Source of the DNA: Rostrohypoxylon terebratum
Taxonomy: Eukaryota; Ascomycota; Sordariomycetes; Xylariales; Hypoxylaceae
Reading direction: 5' to 3'
Length of the DNA: 64,000 nucleotides
Assembly: GCA_022497145.1 (NCBI GenBank)
Contig: MU385856.1
Location: 682,001-746,000 of the forward strand
Shown: positions 58,569 through 64,000 of the stretch, in pieces
How the letters are laid out: every line of letters starts with the position of its first letter
How positions within the stretch are numbered: the first letter of the stretch is position 1
Translations under genes and position numbers: made by a program
The notes under the pieces: generated by a model
Databases searched by the model: none
What the model saw: the letters and a program-made list of their open reading frames with translations, nothing else
What the model was told of the DNA's origin: nothing

Positions 58569-58613
58569 CTATTTGGGCTATTTGGGCTATTTGGGCTATT
58601 TGGGATATTTGGG
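58569..58613. repeat. 9 bp tandem repeat (CTATTTGGG)5
   Basis: Four identical copies and a fifth with one change lie about 240 bp upstream of the APC3 start. Confidence 0.95.
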
Positions 58614-59376
58614 AAGTCTCGATGATGATTAATATTATAATGGACTTTTTATTTTGAAATACCAGGCCTACGAAGCCGTAGTGTATTTGTATCTGTATTT
58701 GCGAAAGTAAAACGACAGTTGAAGTTAACGAAGTGGAAATAATTCTCGAATTGATCCTTATTACTTCGAATAAGCATATCCGATCGTCGTGAGTGGTATG
58801 AGTTGGACCGGGAGCGTAATTGAGAGGTGATGCAGAATATCGAATGTTAAATATCCCATCAGTAGCATCAGTAGGCCATCACTGAAGCACTGAAGCGTCG
58901 GAGAAAATGGATGGTAGAAAGTAACAAAGCGATGATATTGTCCTACAAGCTTCCAAGCTCCCAGCCCAAACAGCCTCGTGCCCCGATAATACCATTCGAC
59001 GGTACAGCAGTATTACCTAGAATACGGCAGTGGGGATTGAAGAACGGTCAAGGTCAAGGTCGACAAAAAAAAGTTAAGCAGTTTTTGCCTTGTCGCAGTC
59101 CGAGCTCCCTCGCGATTTTGGGGGGATGTTATGGTGGATAGAACTTGTCGGGGGATTGATTGGTTCAACAGCGAATAACAGCGAAAAACAGCGAAAAACA
59201 GCGACCAGGAAGGCAGAAGGACGCTCTTGCCAGTCCTACCCGAGCAACGAGCAACAGTATGGCGCTAACAAAAGCTAAGAAAATTGTAAACAGTCTTGAC
59301 AGGCTGACAGCACCAGTAGTCTCCTAGGTTAAAGTCTCCTAAAGTCTCCACCTGCCACTTTCAATTCGCCATGGCC

Positions 59377-59404
59377 CATTTGTCATTTGTCATTTGTCAT
59401 TTGT
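59377..59404. repeat. 7 bp tandem repeat (CATTTGT)4
   Basis: Four perfect copies lie about 220 bp upstream of the SND2 start. Confidence 0.95.
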
Positions 59405-59625
59405 CCCTTCCACCAGCCTCGTCTTTGAGCCACACATACACAGGCCACATAGGACACAGTACGTTTTTTTAGGTATTGTAGGTACATCTCACTGAATTTT
59501 GTTCATTACCTCATAATTCAAACTTATACGAAATATTATCTCAACATACAATTCTTACCTATGTAGTCTCGGTCATAATTCTTCACTACTTCAACGTATA
59601 ACAAAGAACGCAAGACGATTTCACA

Positions 59626-60111
59626 ATGGCGCAGAAGGCACGCAAAGACAGAGCGAAGGCCAACGCCGCCGCTCTGACAAACCTTCATACCGGCACTCTC
59701 ATCATCAATACGCTATTCTTCTTATTCACCTTCCTAGTCAAGAAGCGATCTGTGCTTCTCTATGTTATCCTCTCGATTCCAAGCTTCGTCTGCGAATACA
59801 TCTTAGAATCGTCAGGCCGGCCCAAATATGACCCATCTACAAAGACGATGAAAGCTGCTGGCGAAGACTTATCTGCCCCTGGACTCACGGAATACATGTT
59901 CGATGTCATCTGGACAACCTGGGCATCTGTGGTACTTGTTATCCTATTTGGAAACTGGGGATGGCTCCTGTGGTCAGTTGTGCCTGCTTACGGTGCTTAC
60001 AAAGGGTACGGCCTCCTTGGCGCAGCTCGCGGGATGGCAGGCATGCAGGGACAACAGCCGGATGGTACTGCGCCGGTAGCAGGAAATAGGAAGCAACGAC
60101 GAGCAGCTTAA
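59626..60111 (+). CDS. SND2: SND2/TMEM208-like ER targeting protein (Env10)
   Basis: ER membrane protein of the TMEM208/Env10 (DUF788) family, a component of the SRP-independent targeting route. It is a single exon of 161 residues. The N-terminus is basic and Ala-rich (MAQKARKDRAKANAAALTNL). Hydrophobic segments follow at about 24-40, 42-60 and a longer pair at about 91-128 (WASVVLVILFGNWGWLLW, then VVPAYGAYKGYGLL). The C-terminus is polar and basic (GNRKQRRAA). Order and length match fungal Snd2. Family assignment is by pattern. Confidence 0.87.
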   Translation: MAQKARKDRAKANAAALTNLHTGTLIINTLFFLFTFLVKKRSVLLYVILSIPSFVCEYILESSGRPKYDPSTKTMKAAGEDLSAPGLTEYMFDVIWTTWASVVLVILFGNWGWLLWSVVPAYGAYKGYGLLGAARGMAGMQGQQPDGTAPVAGNRKQRRAA

Positions 60112-60211
60112 GGTGGCTTTATACTACAACAATAGGTATTAATCCACATTTCGCCACGAAAAACCCCCTATTCTCCGGTCTATAGGCATTTTGCGTTTAT
60201 CAAAGCATACG

Positions 60212-61049
60212 TCACGCAACTTGGTTCGGCAATTTGTGACAATCAAGCTCCCTAGTCCACGCGTCTAAGATAGCCTTATCGACATCTTTGACAATGACAT
60301 GAATATCTAAAACATTGTTAGCGATAGCTCGATAGAAACTCCAAGGTCCGCTTGTGGGTTATGGGTCGTCCAAAGCACCTGAAGATATGTTGTATGAACG
60401 GAAAAAAGGTATACATACGCTCCAAAGCTCTCACGCTTTGCAAAGCAACCCAATTCTTAAACCACAAGACTCTATTGTTTCCATCCGGGCCCAGCTTATT
60501 GACAAAGAACTCCTTCACGAAATCAGAGACAGTACGACGACTTTCTGGAGTCATGTCTCCGGTGTCGGGGTCTGTTTCGATAGGTGTCCTTGACCAGACA
60601 ACTATGTGGGTCATATCCGGTGTCAATCCATAAGGCCAATCGTTGAGAAGGACTCTATAGTCAGAAGGATCGTCGAAGGGGGTGGTTGAGGCTGGTACGA
60701 AAGGGGGCGAACCCCAAGTCTGTGGTAGCCGATGTTTTATGAGATAATTCGTCATAGATCCATATTCTGCTTTTGTTTCGGCAGTCCATTTCATGTAGCG
60801 TCTTAAATCGGAAGGTTTTCGTTTCAAAACAGAAAGATTATTCTCGCCTGATGACTAGTATAAGCTACTCATCGTGAGAAAGAAGTACATGGGTCAATGA
60901 TGAAAAGCTGCCCTACCTATGATCTGCTTCATTTCTTCCCAGTCGTGGTAGGGATACTCCTCGTCAGTCAATGACAGAACCCACTTGTCTACGTCCGTCA
61001 GAGGAAATGGGGCATCATCATGGGAAACATTGATGGTAGCGTCGCTCAT
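60212..61049 (-). CDS. DUF3605 protein, N-acetylglucosamine-induced (GIG1-like)
   Basis: Homologue of the fungal DUF3605 family, annotated from Candida GIG1 as an N-acetylglucosamine-induced protein; its biochemical role is not settled. Exons are 61049-60917, 60847-60419 and 60306-60212, giving 218 residues. The longer frame upstream opens with TTG, so the ATG of MSDATINVS is chosen. Conserved-looking blocks are PLTDVDKWVLSLTDEE, IIGENNLSVLKRKPSDLRRY, DYRVLLNDWPYGL and THIVVWSRTPI. They continue with FVKEFFV, RVLWFKNWVALQSV and HIHVIVKDV. All three exon joins are needed to restore continuity. It diverges from CBR1. Confidence 0.88.
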
Positions 61050-61844
61050 GCCGGGCACGAGTTCTTTATGAGACTTAAATGCACCAGGTAAGTTCTGAAA
61101 CAAGAACGCTCCAAATAATGATCGAAACACCCGGTAACGAAAATGAGTTGAACGATGGACCAATTGGAAAACGACTATCAACAAAATACTAAGATCATTT
61201 GAAGACTTGCTGGATTGAGAATGGCAATCCCTTGTCTGCTTTTGTCTACTGGGCAGCTGTTATCAGTTGTCTAGACTCTGTCACACACCTGGCAGTAGGA
61301 CCTACCTAAGCCTTAAGGTAATACATACTATTCTGCCACATCATTAAACTTTGAAGTAGTACCTGTGTACATCAGCCACATATGGACATGTTCTCCGTCT
61401 GATCTCATTGGTCGAATACGTAGGTATACCTGCCGAGTGGATAACCCGAACTCAACCCGCGATTCCCGAGTCGCTTCCGCCCGCCAAATTCGAAATGTCC
61501 AACCAACTCAATGCCGCAACCATTGGATGGAGCCACTGTTCTACTCCACATTTCTATAGTTTCCCCGACCTAGGAGATATGTAATACATATGTACTACCT
61601 AGAAACTGGAAGCTGGGGTATTTTAACTTTGTTTTTTTTCCCTTTCCCACAAAGGGCCAACCATAATATACGAAGCTGACCGTCAGCTCTATCGGTCCTA
61701 CATCCCCTTCCTTCCCGTATCTCTACGGGCATGCAACTGCTTTGTTGCTGACAATTGAGAGATCATCCCTCAGTCAATCAATATTAGCATATTTTTGCGA
61801 GGATTGTCATCCCAAATTGGAAAGTCGGAAACAGTTTATATACG
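61050..61844. promoter_or_regulatory. Divergent intergenic region, DUF3605 gene / CBR1
   Basis: About 800 bp between divergent starts; T-rich tract at 61629-61640. No factor site assigned. Confidence 0.5.
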
Positions 61845-62946
61845 ATGGCAACTCCAGCCTCCTGGTCATCCAAGGCATATGTCGATGGGATATATATTCC
61901 GGCAGGTTTGCTGGTGATTGGAACGTATATTGTCAAGCAAGAATGGACGCCATTTGCAGCCCTCATCGCAATTGCTCTGGGTGCTCTTAAGTACTTCCGT
62001 TCACGTAAGTGTCCTTGTTTTATTTTCTATGGAGCCGGTCTAATCATCATTGATAGTGCCCAAGAAGGTCTTGAAGCCAGATGTCTTCCAAGAATTCGAA
62101 TTGAAAGAGAAGACGATCATTTCTCACAATGTAGCCATGTTAGTCAGATCCCATTGTATGACGTTGGCGTCTTTCGTATCGTTAACAGCTGGACAAATAG
62201 CTACCGATTCTCGTTGCCCTCCCCGACGTCTATCCTCGGCCTTCCAATCGGCCAACATATTTCTATCGGCGCTGCCATCGCGCAGCCTGATGGCTCTACC
62301 AAAGAGATTGTGCGATCGTATACCCCCATCTCTGGCGATCACCAACCCGGCTACTTCGATCTGCTCATCAAATCCTATCCAACTGGCAACATCTCCCGAC
62401 ACATGGCCTCTCTTGGCGTAGGTCAGACAATTCGTGTCAAGGGACCGAAAGGTGCATTCGTATACACCCCTAACATGGTTCGTCATTTTGGTATGGTTGC
62501 TGGTGGCACTGGTATCACTCCCATGCTTCAGGTTGTGCGAGCGATCATCCGAGGACGTGCGGCGGGCGACAAGACTCAGGTTGACCTCATCTTTGCCAAT
62601 GTCACGGAACAAGATATTCTGCTTAGGGAAGATCTCGACGCGCTAGCCAAAGAGGATTCCGGTTTCAGAGTCCACTATGTTCTTGACAAGCCTCCTGAGG
62701 GATGGACGGGCGGTGTAGGATACGTGACGCCTGATATGGTCACTGTAGGTTTATTATTCCATCGGTTTACAAAACTCCAAGCTAACAAGTGCTTAGAAAT
62801 GGCTACCAAAGCCTGCCGATGATGTCAAGATATTGCTCTGCGGCCCCCCACCCATGATTAGCGGGCTAAAGAAGTCAACAGAAAGCCTTGGTTTTAAGAA
62901 GGCTCGCCCTGTTAGCAAGCTGGAAGACCAGGTGTTTGCCTTCTAA
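61845..62946 (+). CDS. CBR1: NADH-cytochrome b5 reductase 1
   Basis: FAD enzyme passing electrons from NADH to cytochrome b5 (and in fungi to Dph3 in diphthamide synthesis), anchored in the ER or outer mitochondrial membrane. Four exons are inferred: 61845-62004, 62057-62138, 62201-62744 and 62797-62946, giving 311 residues. The N-terminus has hydrophobic stretches (AGLLVIGTYIV and FAALIAIALGALKYF). The core begins [22 protein letters not shown]. FAD contact motif RSYTPIS, flavin GNISRHMASLGVG, nucleotide-binding GGTGITPMLQ and C-terminal CGPPPMISGLKK are all present, and the protein ends EDQVFAF. Branch-like CTAAC/TTAAC sequences precede the later acceptors. It appears intact. Confidence 0.95.
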
Positions 62947-64000
62947 ATGAGCAAGCCATTGACTATGCGTTGGAAAAATAGAATTTTCAGCAAATCGTGA
63001 CCAATTCGATTTTACAGGACATTTGCAGATGCCATGCGAGAAAGAAGAACTGGGCGTCCCAGTCTCAACGGAACTCATCCGCCAACGGCGGCCTTCGTTC
63101 ACGGTACAAGACATTGCCCCAAGATTTAACTAATAGCTAAATGTCCTGTATATGAACATTAATAAATATACGAGCATGCCTAATCGATTCTACCTACCTA
63201 CCTGGTTACCCAAGCGAAATGATTCCATTATGATTTTTATTCGATCTATGTCTTCTCGAGGTACTTTCAGGGCTTTTTGTTACAAAACGCTGGATTCGCG
63301 CCCTGGATAACACATAAGAGCATCCTGACTGATACCAGGTTGAAGACATTGATTATCATCGGTCAAAGCTAACCCTGATTTCATAAATACAACCGTGGTT
63401 AGTAAGTATATCCCGTGAATGATTGAACTAATCGAATGGCAAAGACAGCATTTGTCACGATACTACAGGAAATGGCTCTGCGAGAATTGATTTTTGCATG
63501 AAACCCTCTTCCGAGACAAAACGATGGTTATTCGATGCACCACAACAATATGTCCGAAAATCCACATTCCGGAGTTTGGCAGGGACTCTGCTGGCTCTCC
63601 TGCATTTGATGGCGCTTCAACTCCTCCGCTAGACGAGAGTTTGTTCAAGCCACTTCCGTCACCACTATGAGAAAGCAACTGCTGACGGATCTCAGTGGAG
63701 ATTTGAGTGGGGATGATTTGACCCCCAAATGTCCCGCGAAGTCACCGAGTTGTCAAGTTACATGTACAACGTTCAAACCGGTGAGGACAGACGGGGTTTC
63801 CGAATGGGCGAGTCAGGCCTTCACCATTGTCCCCACCGCCCCGGATAAATCACATGGAAGTTCGAACACTTCTCTGGCTACCTACCTACCTAGATATGCA
63901 CTCACCTTTACCCATCGGTAGGTATTCTCAAAGGTCGTCGGGATACCAATTAAGCGATCAATTCCTCGAATAGTGTCGGGGACCCTGTACGAACGAGGAT
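62947..64000. other. 3' flank of CBR1 to window end
   Basis: No supported gene. The longest frames (63463-63678 minus, opening with TTG, and 63667-63921 plus) overlap on opposite strands and show no known domain. A gene extending past the right edge cannot be excluded. Confidence 0.5.

Larger units (their letters stand above)
58330..59625. promoter_or_regulatory. Divergent intergenic region, APC3 / SND2
   Basis: About 1.3 kb between divergent starts, holding both 5' regions and two short tandem repeats listed separately. A third, AACAGCGAAA-type decamer repeat lies near 59166-59202. No additional gene recognised. Confidence 0.5.

Noticed and set aside
63463..63921. Overlapping opposite-strand frames near the right edge
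   Set aside because: The minus frame opens with TTG and neither shows a domain; the window ends before context could help.

Overview
The window is nuclear DNA of a filamentous ascomycete (Pezizomycotina). A Sordariomycete is my best guess, but this rests on general look and not on a marker gene. The evidence is short GT-AG introns (about 50-120 nt) with CTRAY-like branch sites, a Zn2Cys6 regulator, a fungal NUP82, an N-acetylglucosamine-induced (DUF3605) protein, and an intron-containing histone H4. Many short TACCTAGGTA-type motifs are scattered through the intergenic DNA. I support 20 protein-coding loci, one tRNA, one MITE-like element and several tandem repeats.

Layout. 1-4.4 kb: a two-exon Zn2Cys6 transcription factor (minus). 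4.4-13.8 kb: a 9.4 kb stretch without a supported gene, holding a 270 bp inverted-repeat element. 13.8-20.1 kb: separase (bimB/ESP1, minus). 20.7-25.0 kb: a small membrane protein of DUF5321 type, a class II (SIRT4-like) sirtuin in tight convergence with it, and an MMT-type mitochondrial cation-efflux transporter. 25.9-30.1 kb: D-xylulokinase, an intron-containing tRNA-Ile, and an alpha/beta-hydrolase interrupted by an in-frame TAG. 32.1-37.6 kb: NC2-alpha (BUR6) and phosphatidylinositol 4-kinase PIK1. 40.7-45.6 kb: a GFA-family glutathione-formaldehyde enzyme and an unidentified proline-rich acidic protein. 47.3-54.6 kb: a dense housekeeping block with NUP82, cap-binding CBP20 (CBC2), mitochondrial ribosomal protein mL60 (MRPL31), TRAPPC2 (TRS20) and histone H4. 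55.8-62.9 kb: APC3/CDC27 (bimA), an SND2/TMEM208 homologue, a DUF3605 protein and NADH-cytochrome b5 reductase (CBR1).

How the genes relate. This is mainly a housekeeping region and not a metabolic cluster. The one clear functional link is mitotic exit: the anaphase-promoting complex subunit APC3 and separase, the protease freed when APC acts, lie about 36 kb apart. Several neighbours are divergent pairs sharing a compact intergenic region: NUP82/CBC2, MRPL31/TRS20, APC3/SND2, DUF3605/CBR1, separase/DUF5321-like and sirtuin/MMT.

I did not find a convincing previously undescribed multi-gene system. The points most worth a second look are the in-frame TAG codons in CBC2 and the hydrolase, the GC-AG intron in xylulokinase, the MITE, the 577-residue unknown protein, the six-residue repeat in the MMT leader, and the 14 bp convergent junction. 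Gene models were built by hand from splice signals and family knowledge. No search or transcript data were available.
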